A DNA stretch of 64,000 bases, taken from Phallus indusiatus (taxonomy: Eukaryota > Basidiomycota > Agaricomycetes > Phallales > Phallaceae). The stretch covers positions 62,001-126,000 of the forward strand of contig JAQFWX010000016.1 of the NCBI GenBank assembly GCA_027605045.1, in the 5' to 3' direction. The stretch's first letter is position 1, and every line of letters begins with the position of its first letter. Shown in pieces: positions 36,787-47,392 of the stretch. The position numbers were made by a program, and so were the translations under genes. Under the pieces are notes generated by a model. It was not told where the DNA came from and made no database searches. It worked only from the letters and a program-made list of their open reading frames with translations.

Positions 36787-38500
36787 TTATGCAAGTTCAC
36801 TCCCAGTAATCTGCTCTCGAACGCCGACAGTAGTCCCACCCACAGTATTAGAAATTTCATCATCCTCTCTATTGTTCCGTTCCCCCGCGTCGGCATCTTC
36901 CGGAGTTCCCATTTCCACGAGGATTGACTCATGAACATTTTGGAGAACATTTTGATAACGTAGTGTAGATGACGACAGTACGAGACTAGTAGACTCGTCG
37001 ATGCCCGTCCGGTTGCATTGACGAAGGTCCAAAGTAAAATCAGCGAATATGATTGTTAAAAGACTGAAGCATATTAGATGGAGAAAGCCCAAGACATATA
37101 TAAGGACATTGGCTTCACCTGGTTTGGATGCGACCCAGGATTATGGATAGAAAAATCTAAGCGAGTCCGGCTGAACTGAAACCTCGTGGATGCAAGACAT
37201 TAAGATGAGGTGCTTACATTTTGCTTCTATAAAAAAATAAGTCAAGAAAAATATGCAATCAATCGAGAACATTACTATGACGCTTATTTTAACAATCATA
37301 AAAAATATCACAATGCTTGCCCCGATTTAGGAAATGAGCAAAAATCTCTCAATAAAAATCTCACCAGCATTTCAATACATCTATGAGATAATTTAATCCA
37401 ATTTCCGTTAAAATTATCGGACTTACATACTCTGTTTAAAGAATATTGACACAAGATCATTGCGATGTCCAATGCCGGATTGACGCTTCAATTTCCACGT
37501 GCCCCAAAGTGACCAAGTGCAAATGCCTAACACCAGAAGACTGGTGCAGATAGTAGAAATTTCGAATATGAGAATGCACATCATTCTGTAATCTAGTTCG
37601 CATGTCGTTTGAGTCGAAGTAGTGTTAATAATTGAATAGTGAACTCGACTCCATACCAGACAATTTAAAGCTAGAAGTGATTGAGAAAGGAGTAATTTGT
37701 ATATTCATGCACTAACGCTGAGTAACATCCATATGACCCCACAATATCTAAACATAGCAAGAAATCGATTAGCATCTAATTTCGTTGGGGTTGGTTTCTT
37801 ACCGAGTATCAATAATATCAATCCAGCTAAAAAGCCAAAGACTAAAATCGCTCCTAAGGGTCTACTTCCTTTACACACAGCGTATGCACGGGAGATCAGC
37901 AGGCCTGATATAATTATGGTTTGCTGCGTCTTAGGAAACAAATAACAGATCATGATGTACCCACCTTGTATCCCCATTTGTACTAAAACAAACCAAAACG
38001 CCGTAAAGTGAAAAAAGACATTACAAAGGCTTTAAAGTTTTGTAAATTGTCACAAATTAGAAAGTATATCTCTTACTGTTTTGACTAGAAAAGTTGGTAT
38101 ATGTTAGCAGCGTTGATTACTGGTAGGAGACTTACTTTTGAAATCACTTTGATTCCAAAATCTATTTCAGGCCCCTGGCTCAATAAAGATCCATATCTTG
38201 TGATAATATAAAACAGCGTAACAAGACTGAATCGCTTCCGCCATATACATTCTACTTCTTCCGAGAACCTCAACAAGGTTGCATACACAAGAAGTGCTAG
38301 GGATGATCAGTTATTATTCGACTTGAAATCAAATACTCACTGAAGGTACAGAGATTAGTCAAGTATAACATAGATCTACATGAGACAATCAAGAACCGTG
38401 ACGAATGTTCATGTGAAGAAAAATTTACATACTCTTCAGAATGCAACTCGTTCAACCACTCGAGCTTGTGCCGTGTTCCATAATCGATTATTTCAGCCAT
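36787..38500 (-). CDS. DUF6533-type membrane protein, subtype B (recent duplicate)
   Basis: The start at 38500 gives MAEIIDYGTRHKLEWLNELH. The DUF6533 exon (about 38285-38145) reads LLRFSEEVECIWRKRFSLVT, then LFYIITRYGSLLSQG. Later exons have GLLISRAYAVCKGSRPLGAI, WSLWGTWKLKRQSGIGHRND and a last exon with IIFADFTLDLRQCNRTG and VHESILVEMGTPED. Over 36985-37201, spanning part of the last exon and the adjoining intron, it is identical by eye to 28369-28585. This indicates a very recent duplication or gene conversion. The frame is open throughout the inferred exons. Confidence 0.78.
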
Positions 38501-39870
38501 TTATGCGCCACTGTATCCAGCCAGTATCGCGCTCAAACCTTGAATGTTGTGATAGCGGTTGTGAAACAGCGTGTCTGAGATACCAAGTCACAGGCCAAAG
38601 GCTTCTACCCTGTTAAATGCTTGTTATTTCAACTTTGGCAACCTCAATTCGCCGCTTTCCGTGATCGAAGACTGGTTTTAAGGTTATATGGGTACTGTGA
38701 GTGAATGTGTACATGGTAACGTCCTGAGAGGCTGTTCCGGTACGTAACTTCCCCGCAACTCATTGTATTGTATGAAGAGACAGTTCTCGAAATGGATTGT
38801 CATTCGCTTCGCTTAAAATCTCGGCATACCTAATCAGAGTGTCATTTTTGGTCTTCCTGTGTGAGAATCTGTAAGTTCCTGGGGGCATTGTCCTATGTGC
38901 CGGGACTTTCACCTGTGGGGATGGCCGGTCGCGTCATTCCTCTAAGATGTAATGAGGTGTCGTGGGGATCGCTGTTCCCAGTGTGATGTCTTCTCCCTTC
39001 ATTTTGCTCGGCCGCTCTGTCACCGTCTCGGTACGCTTAGTTTTCCATGTGTTGCTCGAAATCTCCCAGTGTCATTATTGTATTCAATCAAGACTCTGGC
39101 TGCCTTTCTGTTGCCAAACAGCTTCCTTCAATAGTAATCATGATGTCCATACCATTTCCTGTTTAGCACTTGTACAACTCTCTAATGTCGCATTCGCTGA
39201 ATAGAAGCTCACCACCACCGTCCGAATGACCATTCGATTTCCCCGCAATGAAGCCTTGGTACGGACACTAAAGCTATTCAGCCACCGATCATGTACGCGA
39301 GACCGCACAACGAGTGCGACAACCATTACAATTGCCATCATCTGGGGCGCTTTGGCACAGGTTAACAACGAGCCGACGTATCTCGGAACACGGGTATCTT
39401 CCGACTCAAAGCAAATAACAGATAAACATGTCCCATCTCAGAAAGAGAAATTTTCAATGTTTTAAATGGACCTACCTCACAGCTCCGTTTCGGACGCGAA
39501 ATCCATACAGCGCACGCTGAAGTCTAGTGCCAGATCAATCAAAAACAATCCAAAAATGAAAATATATTCCAGAACCCATACGGGTATTTCCCCCTCGGAG
39601 CAAAAAAAGAAACAATGAAGTTGAGAGAAAAAGGGGGGCGATACTGTACTCTTCTCTTTTTTTTCCTTATGTAAATAGACGTGATTTTTCCCTCAAGTAT
39701 AAACTTTCTTGTCCTACGTCTTGGTTGATCGTCCACAGGTGCGAGAAGTCTTGCCAGGAAAGATCAGATCCAATTTGGGTGGCACGTCGATGAATGGGTA
39801 TTCAAGATAATCCAAGTTCGTCGGCTTTTCGTAGATCAAGCTCAAGATGTAGAATTTTTAAAATCCGCCA
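38501..39870. repeat. Upstream region of second subtype B gene
   Basis: Collinear with 29904-31106. About 400 bases (roughly 38870-39340) differ strongly from, or are missing in, the sister. Minus frames there (76 codons at 39138-39368) resemble no family I know. Confidence 0.55.
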
Positions 39871-39909
39871 TTTACCGCCGGCTCGTGCCATTGAACTAGG
39901 TTTGGCGAA

Positions 39910-39936
39910 AATGCTACCGCTAAGGGGGGTAGCATT
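39910..39936. repeat. Short hairpin
   Basis: The perfect 9-base arms aatgctacc and ggtagcatt (39910-39918 and 39928-39936) enclose a 9-base loop. Role unknown. Confidence 0.6.
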
Positions 39937-40862
39937 GTCGAAAATTGTAAATTTATTTTGTACTTAAACTAGCTATGTGTGAGATAATCCAGTATCATAA
40001 TTATTATGTTTTTGTTTGTGTGTATTGCACAATGGCATGGATATGACGGACGAGCGTTGCGCGGGATAATCATGTTACACCTGGAGAATTCAACCAGGCA
40101 CACTTATTTCACAGTGTTTCTCACGAGAACGACTTATGAAGAGAATAGGCGTAATTGGCGCCCTGGACGTAGTATTACTTCAAGCGGTGTGGCACAGGCT
40201 GCACAGCCAGACTACTATAGTTGGAGGCAGCGTATATGCAGTGTGCACAATTACTAATGCTATTAATAAAAGAGACTAATGACTTAGACTTATATTTGGC
40301 TTGATTTCTCACTTTTCTTCACATGTTTTCCCCTTTTCCTACATTTTAATTCCGATTTTATTCATTGAAAACTCTTCGATTTCCATTTCTCAGACCATCA
40401 TGATGTATCATGCTTTTTCCTCGTTTTCTTCGCATTTTAGATAACCGGTGTTCCGCTTTTCACTCGGACACTGAATTACAATTTGTATATAAACCCGTCG
40501 CTTATAGACACCAAATATCATCAGTTTTCTTGGATTGTTTTTTTTTATGGAGCTATAGTCGATAAAAGTGTTTGGACAGAGTCCAGCATTTACAGACAGC
40601 TTGAGAAATCACGCAAGGTGACCTTTGCATACTTAGACATAATCCTAATACCTGATTAATCATAGACCGTTGTGCCCTCAGGGGGAAAATGCATTTACGC
40701 ACGCCTCAACTTGAGGCAGTGTGGGACTCAGGGCCAGTTTTCTTGGATTGTATCGCAGGGCCGCAGCTTTTCTCTCAGTCTCTCAATAAGCATTTAAAAC
40801 TACTTTTATTTGACCAACTACCTTACATTTCCTATTCTGTACTATCTTTTCTAACATCATCT

Positions 40863-40903
40863 TTGCACCTACTCTAATACCTACTCTATCAGAGTAGGTG
40901 CAA
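40863..40903. repeat. Short hairpin
   Basis: The perfect 13-base arms ttgcacctactct and agagtaggtgcaa (40863-40875 and 40891-40903) flank a 15-base loop that repeats part of the arm (cctactct). Could be a MITE end, a palindromic site or an RNA hairpin. Confidence 0.6.
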
Positions 40904-41239
40904 GCCTGGCGAGAAATCAAGTGTGTCAATCTCAAGTCACATCAGATTGGGTTCAATTATCTAACTATTCAAAAACACGAAATGATAGTTTGTTGACCCG
41001 GTTCAGAAACGTATAGTATTATGAGTCGAACTAAACTGTTTTCATGAAAACAAAACAGGCTGAGACGTTATCATTGTATAATGTGGGTCGGGTATTGCTA
41101 CATTCATCATGATTCATGGACATTGCCTTGTTCTGTCAGGGCGACAACCTTAAAAATGTGATAGAATGGGTGCATGTTGTTGACCAAAGATAGCCCAGAC
41201 GATGCAGTTGTGTGCCGTCTCCCCGTACCATTAAACGGA

Positions 41240-43795
41240 CAGCATTATCATGGATCGTATCGCCACTAATTTATTAGCATATCGAATTAACCAAGACTAA
41301 CTCGCAAATTTTCTCGGGAGCTACAATTCTTTAATATCATCACAACACAACCTGGTTCTCATATATGAATCGTCAAAGATAAAAGACAACATCCGAATCG
41401 TCAGGTCAACAACATTCTTAACACCGTACTACACCAAGTCGTCCAAGCCAGGATGAGAACCATAGACGCCGTCGTGGTTGACATTGTCAAGGTCCAGAGA
41501 TTTGCCAAACGGTGTTTAAAAACATTGATATGACAACGACCAGTAGAATGAGTATTAAAATAGTAAGAATCATGATATATATATATGAACAAATGCGAAA
41601 AGTGATCGGAATCCTATGTATAACGACTCGTCGTGCTTAAATCCGATGCGAGAGATCCACGATGTTATGTATGATTTCGTTTTGTGATACACTCAGCCGA
41701 GTCTGTCGTCTTCCGCATACCTGACGCCACTACTTGACGCCACTGAAGAAAGAACGACCTGTCGAATGAACGAATCGAGGTCCAGATCAGATAACGAGCG
41801 ACCAGCAGAGAAAAGAGAAAAGACTGTGATTGTTTGACAAAAAGGTGTAACAAGAAGAACCTTCTGAAATAATCTACACGACGACCAAAAAAAAGACAAA
41901 AAATGCAGAAAAATTGGGGGAAGAGAGAAAAAAAAGAACCAACACCAAGCGGTTGAATGGATTGATCGATTGATGATTGGGATGGAAATGGATGGAACGA
42001 GATTTGAAATGCAAGAAGGGGAGAAACGAGAAATAGATCTTGTTGGCGGATATGGCAGATCTTGAGATGAATGGAATCAAGGGGGTCAAGAGACCAAAGA
42101 ATCAAAAACCGAATGAAGATTAGGGTACAATGACATGAAGAGAAGATGATCAAAAGCTCCATTGGTAATTGGCTGCCGAAAAGAAGAAAATAAACCTCGA
42201 GCATTCGGCAATTCACCACATACATACATACTTCAAACCCATTCCATATCCGAATGAAGAAAAAAAAATGGCAAAAAAAAGGAGATGAAAAACAAGACAA
42301 AACAAAACAAAATGTTGCACAAGTGTTGAAAGATGATGGTTGTGTTCGTTGTCGTTGTAGTCGTCGCTCCCAATTACATATTTGGAGTGAGTTTCGTACC
42401 GAGCCGTTCACGTTTCGTAACAGAAAAAAATCGTTTCTTTCCAGAAGGGGAAGGGAGGGGAAACGGAGGGGGAGAGGGGAGGTGGGAGTGAGAGAGCGCA
42501 ATCACAAAACATTGTCGACCACAAAATGTGAGCAACGTGACTAGGAAGATGTGCAGTGGACAAGCAGCAGAGCGAGAGAGAAAAATGGATCGCGAATTGT
42601 CGATTTGTTCAAGGATGCCGAGACTGGATGAACCAGGTGGTGGAGAGGAAACGCACCGCAGGCGCAGGAAAAGCCGATGTAAACGCGGTTGTGGCAGAAT
42701 GAAGAAAGGGAGATGAATGAATCGTCAAGAAGTCTCTGAAGCCATACCAGCGAGAAGAGGGGGTGGCGATATGATGAGGGGAACAGTAATCAGGTTGTGA
42801 TGATTGATCGACCGACCGAAGCCAAACGATTTAAGAAGGACAAAAAGCCAGTTTCTGTCCTCAACAGAAAGCCGAAGCAAGCCTCGATAGGCTAACCATA
42901 GCAAGAACCAATGAAAAATGTTCCGTCCGCATAAGCGTGTATGTGTCGTGTCTGAAACAAAGAAAGAGAGAGAAAAGAAGTGTCGACCAGGGACGGATGT
43001 TTTGGTTTGGCTTTCTCATCCACTCCGACTGAAGCAAGCGGTTTTAAAAGCGAACATGATGTCAAATCATATTCACAGATCGTAAACCTATCCAGCCGAA
43101 GGAGTACCAGCAACAAACGTCTGATGCACCGAAACATCCCGTACGACGACGACGACTCTTCCTTGTTCATATTCACGTTATCGAACGCCAAGGTCCGAAT
43201 CCACCACACGTCATATGCCAATAATAAGTAACGAGGAACGATACCCCGACCGCCCGTGCTGACCCCGAGCCAAAGTCCCGAGACGGTGAACCCCAGAATC
43301 ATAACCAAAACCAGAATACCAAAACAGGAGGTGGACCGGAGATGGATGATGAATGGTGATGGTGATAATGATGGTGGTGGTGGTGGTGGTATGTAACGAA
43401 GAATGAAAGATAAAGGAAAAAGCGGGAATCAATCCCGCTTACACGCGAGTAGAACCCGTAACTCGGAATTCCAATATACAACAACGTTTCCGGGTCCCCA
43501 AACGACGAGGTCTTCTTTTCTTATTCTCTCCTATCGGCGCGATGCTTAGCGCACCGGTATCATGCAGTATTAGGACCTGATATTCGCAATGACAACAAAG
43601 AAAAAAGGTTGCTGTGGCTGCTGCTGCCACTGCCACCACCATCAAAATGTCAACGCCACGACCCGCGCGGCCTTGACCCAAGATAAAAACACAATAACAA
43701 GAGGAACCAAAAGCAAAAAACAATAATTATTTCTTTTTTTTTTTGGGTTTTTGAGTGGTTTTTTTTTCGTTCTTTTCCTTTTTTTCTCCTCTTCC
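41240..43795. repeat. bHLH 3' flank, probable parental copy
   Basis: Directly downstream of the intact bHLH gene (minus strand) and related to the copies at 20.2-22.6, 27.2-28.1, 34.0-36.7 and partly 12.7-13.7 kb. The plus strand is GA-rich. The 278-codon minus frame at 41665-42501 is F/L/S-rich and follows the purine skew rather than any domain. 42830-43440 is less shared with the other copies. Confidence 0.65.
43340..43390. repeat. GGT/GAT microsatellite
   Basis: Imperfect ggt/gat triplet run ending in about seven GGT units. On the minus strand it would code for histidines, but no gene model includes it. Confidence 0.8.
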
Positions 43796-45096
43796 TCAGT
43801 ACTCGCTCCCCGAGGCCTGCGAAGCGCTTGCAGTGGAATCGTTCGCATGGTGATACATTCCTAATGGTGGAGGCGGTTGGGGTACGACAGCTATAGACTG
43901 ATCCTGTATTTGAGACTGGCCAGAAGGTGTAGTAGGCACGTGTACTTCCGGGGGTGGCGACAAAGGACGTGGACCACCGTCATCCATATGATGCAAACCG
44001 CTACCGTCATGATCGAATCCTTGAGAGGGCGGAAGACCAAGATCAAGCTCCGTAGGCATCTGTCCTGTATGATTCGCAACCATCAAAGAAAGCCGCTCGT
44101 TAATCTCCCTCAGTCTCGCCACTTCAGCTTCAAGCGCCGCCATCCTCGCATGCAAAATTTTATTCGACTGGTCGATATTCGCGATATAGTTCGTCGCGCG
44201 CTCGAGAAGTGATACTTTGCTGCTTTTTTGATTAGATGGCGGGAGAACGTTTTTGAGTCGAGCATAACCCTCGCGGAGCTCATCTCGCCGGCGCTGTTCA
44301 GCCTCGATGCGCTGCTTGCGTGTCGCTTCTTTACGAGAGTTGGCGAGAGATTCAGCGAGAGCTTGGCCTGAAAGACTGCCAACGCTACTCCCATTGCCTG
44401 CACCGTTACCAGTACTTTGCGGGCTGATAGGATCGTGGTCTTGTTCACCGTCATCTGAGAGGTCTTGTTCGTCGTTCGTGGAACTGCGTCGACGAGGCCG
44501 TCTTCCGCCACCCACTGGAGCAGCGGCGGGGTGATACCTGTGGGTATGAGCACGGCGAGCTGGAGGTGAGCCTGCTCCGCTGCTGCTTTCGCGAGAATAA
44601 GAGTGAGCGTGGTGGGTGGTGTGGCTGTGACCGTGGCCATGGGTGGTTGTGGCGTGGATGGAGTGGGTAGTGTGATACGGCGTTTGGCTGTCTGTTGATA
44701 CATCCGAGCCTGACACTGGCGGAGATATCGGGTGATCATATAACGAGGTGTTTGTAATGGAATTGGCGGGAGACGGAGAGGGTGGGAGCTGAAGACCGGC
44801 TGCGAGACGGGTGGGCGAGCTTGTGAACTGGAAGGTCTGATTGTGCTGTAACATGCTCATTGGGCGAATTTGCATTAGATCATCTTTTTGAGAAAATGGT
44901 TGTCAGAATGATTTGATAGAGCCACTGCAGTGATGTAGAATTAGAGCTTACGGGGCTGAGTGCCCTGGAGATGATGGTGATGATAGGCCAAATGGGCAGT
45001 GGTCGGAGCGTACGGAAGGGTCGTATAGCCGTCATCTGAAGTGTAGAAGGTGTATTGAGTACCAGAAAGAGTTGGGTCAGTTGCGTCGTGATCCAT
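43796..45096 (-). CDS. bHLH-leucine-zipper transcription factor
   Basis: Two exons, 45096-44952 and 44883-43796, summing to 411 codons (410 residues). Exon 1 encodes MDHDATDPTLSGTQYTFYTS and a YHHHHLQ run. A His-rich segment (residues about 115-145) and an acidic/serine linker precede the bHLH domain. The basic region and helix 1 read RIEAEQRRRDELREGYARLK (about residues 240-259), with the E-box-contacting Glu and the R-R-R block. Helix 2 is KVSLLERATNYIANID, running straight into a heptad coiled coil, ARMAALEAEVARLREINERL (to about 313). The Pro-rich C-terminus ends GSEY. It is expected to be nuclear and bind E-box DNA as a dimer; targets are unknown. The start is supported by the in-frame splice (joined codon CAT). 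The end of this gene is scattered as fragments at 13.7, 22.6 and 31.1 kb. Confidence 0.92.
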
Positions 45097-46745
45097 TTCG
45101 GTATAATTTCTCTCGTCGGACTATGTATAATGATCGTTCGTCGTCGTTGTGTCGATGCTGAGGTGCGTGTGGGTATCCCTTCCCTTATGGAATAATTTGG
45201 TGGTAGATTCGTGAGGGAAATGTCGTAGCAAGTTTCGTGAGATATGGAAAGGGTACAGCTATATTCAGCAGAGAATAATGGAAGAAAGAAATTGGAGCAA
45301 CGTTTGCGTTTGAATGTGAAAGTGTGAAAAGTATAACGCAAGCAAGCAAAAGCACAAGAGAAAAGAGGAAAGAAAAGGAAGAAAAAAAGGCTGAGCAATG
45401 TGAATACTTTGAACAGCCAAAAGGAAAGAAAGAAACGATGAAAAGAAAAGACAAAAACCAGACCCGGGAACGGGATGAGTCTTTGTGGTTTTTGTTGTGC
45501 TCACCGTAACAGCACAAAGAGAAACAGCTTGCGCTCTTTTGTTCCTCCGACAGTCCGGCGCTTAACCTCCCCTGCCAACTCATTCCCCCCCAAATTGATT
45601 GTTATATATAACGTGTATTGTGCGTGCAATTTCTTTTGTTTTTCTGGTTGCGTATCATTACATATTCGGTCAGATCTATAATGATAATAGTAATAATAAC
45701 TGTAGCATGCATGCGAAGCGCAGATAAAATGAAAGTCCTTTTTGTATGTGTTGTGGTGTTTTTGAAGGGTGGTCTTTATTATATTAATTATCAATTATGA
45801 TCTTGATCCATGATAACGCAGAGAATATTCAGGTTTGCGCCCTATATCTATCTATGTACACTGCTTAGCTTTATCTCCCAGGGATAACTTGATCGCGCGC
45901 CGGTACTTGTTCGCTTGTCGATTGGCGAAGTGAATGACTCATGAAGCTCATGAAAAAGAAGTTCTAGAATTGTTGAAAAGAGGGCCTGAGCTGGCCTGAG
46001 CGAGTAATGCCGGCAGAAGAAGAGTGCACCGTGCCCTCAAAGAAGAACTCATTTGTTATAAGGAAACAGAATTACGTATACGTACGCTATACCAAGTTTG
46101 CCTATGACGGTATCTTTCTGCAACGAGGCAGTACGGACAACTGAACAGTGGTCCTAGACCTTCCACGGATCCACCGACCGCGATTACGCCCTCCCACAAT
46201 TTGATCAAAGTAGCTCAATAAAAGAAGTTCTCTTAGATTTTGAAAAAAAAAACTCGCAGGCTCATTTACTTCATGATTTTCTGAATGCCATACGGAGCCT
46301 GGGTTCAGCTTGACACGCGGCCGCATATTTATTTGAGACCGGGTTGATTCATTTCGCATGCACCGCCCAGCTTCCCCTTAATGAATGTTTAAGCGCAATC
46401 AAGTACATAGCAAGATAAATGGTGGAGTTACATTATCCCCGAATGCGTACTCGTAGCGAAAAACACAGCAAAACAGCATGTTCTCTCAATATGGCATGCA
46501 TATCAGGCTTGCTCGTCCGAATTGAACCAAGTCCGTCGAGCATCGTGACGTATGTACGTAGATCTCAGATCATCTCGCTGCTAGTAGTATAATTGTGAGT
46601 TGTCAGCCTTGCATTCATTTATATTATAAGCAGGAATAAATTCTGATAGAATTCGGACACCTTTCCCTCATGGATCAAAATTTTAATGCCACACGAAAAA
46701 TGGTCGTCCAATAAATTTTTAAATTCCTATCGACACTGATGCGAA
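45097..46745. other. Upstream region of the bHLH gene
   Basis: No supported gene. Contains the CT-rich tract listed separately and an AT-rich, low-complexity stretch at 45590-45800. Frames of 85-97 codons (45501-45794 and 46102-46359) are unrecognised. Confidence 0.45.
45300..45470 (-). promoter_or_regulatory. Pyrimidine-rich tract upstream of the bHLH start
   Basis: Read in the gene's direction (minus), about 170 bases are dominated by C and T, roughly 200-370 bases before the ATG. CT-rich tracts before the start are common in filamentous-fungal promoters and 5' UTRs. No discrete TATA or binding site is claimed. Confidence 0.35.
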
Positions 46746-47380
46746 TCACGCAAACCAAGTTTTGTCTGGAAACCACAGCGGCTCGGGCTGAACCCACATA
46801 TCCTTCTTGTTTTCCCGCTTCCAAGGTATCACATTCGGCAACCGACTGGTAAATATGAAATTCGTTAACAAATCATGAAGTCGCCCTTTGGCTTTCCTCG
46901 TGCTTACCTGAAAGGCGTATCAAACCCGTTGGCACTCGACACCTGATGAAAAACTACAAGGCCTTGAGGTGCGTACTCGCACTACAATCTTTTCCAGAAA
47001 TCATTCCTTTTTTAGCGTAGTGTGACCTGTCATCGCGAATCACACAAGTTTTATTGCCAGGATCACAGTCCTTGAATGCCCTTTGTTTGTCAATTGAATA
47101 ATAAAAGCTGAAACCATAAATAACATTGTAATTAACGACTCCATTCGGAGATGCCCAGAGCAACGCTACACGCATTTTGCAATTAATGATCCAATGGATT
47201 AGATCCCAAGATCGCCGAGGGGTACTAATCCATCCTACCACTTGGCTGATATGTTTCCAAGACTTATGCACTGGTATAACACAGCCTATGAAGACCAAAT
47301 TTGAAAGCTTCAAATATTGACTCGTTTTTCCAGGTTGATAATAATCTCGCAATTTTTTCCCTCGAGACCAGGCTACCACT
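46746..47380 (-). CDS. Unrecognised protein, C-terminal exons
   Basis: The last exon reads SRLPNVIPWKRENKKDM, then WVQPEPLWFPDKTWFA-stop (stop 46746-46748). It joins through a 45-60 base intron (acceptor near 46837, donor GTAAGC near 46906) to EYAPQGLVVFHQVSSANGFD. Upstream in a different frame is an open stretch with MRVALLWASPNGVVNYN, YSIDKQRAFKDCDPGN and DDRSHYAKKGMISGK. Either a very short intron or a frameshift near 46980 separates the two. The frame remains open to 47439 but would then overlap exon 1 of the plus-strand DUF6533 gene, so the true 5' end is unknown. No family recognised. It could be a decaying gene. Confidence 0.4.
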
Positions 47381-47392
47381 GGGTACTCCCAG

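Larger units (their letters stand above)
39871..41239. other. Gene-poor spacer with two hairpins
   Basis: No supported gene; the 83-codon frame at 40006-40257 is unrecognised. Two perfect short inverted repeats lie here (39910-39936 and 40863-40903). A word 'cagttttcttggattg' occurs at about 40523 and 40736. Confidence 0.45.

Noticed and set aside
40006..40257. 83-codon frame, considered as part of an LTR element
   Set aside because: No LTR pair, primer-binding site or retroelement protein motif could be found around it.
41665..42501. 278-codon minus-strand open frame, and its relatives at 20577-21152, 21260-21625 and 35184-35633
   Set aside because: Composition is dominated by F, L, S from a purine-skewed strand. 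The frame is broken differently in each copy, and there is no domain or splice pattern.
43439..43848. Frames downstream of and overlapping the bHLH 3' end, considered as an extended or second protein
   Set aside because: The bHLH stop at 43796 is well supported by the conserved SEY-stop in fragment copies. The frames beyond it are low-complexity.
43891..44739. Long frames on both strands within the bHLH gene (209-codon minus, 111-codon plus)
   Set aside because: Shadows of the bHLH exon in other frames. GC-rich coding sequence with few stops.
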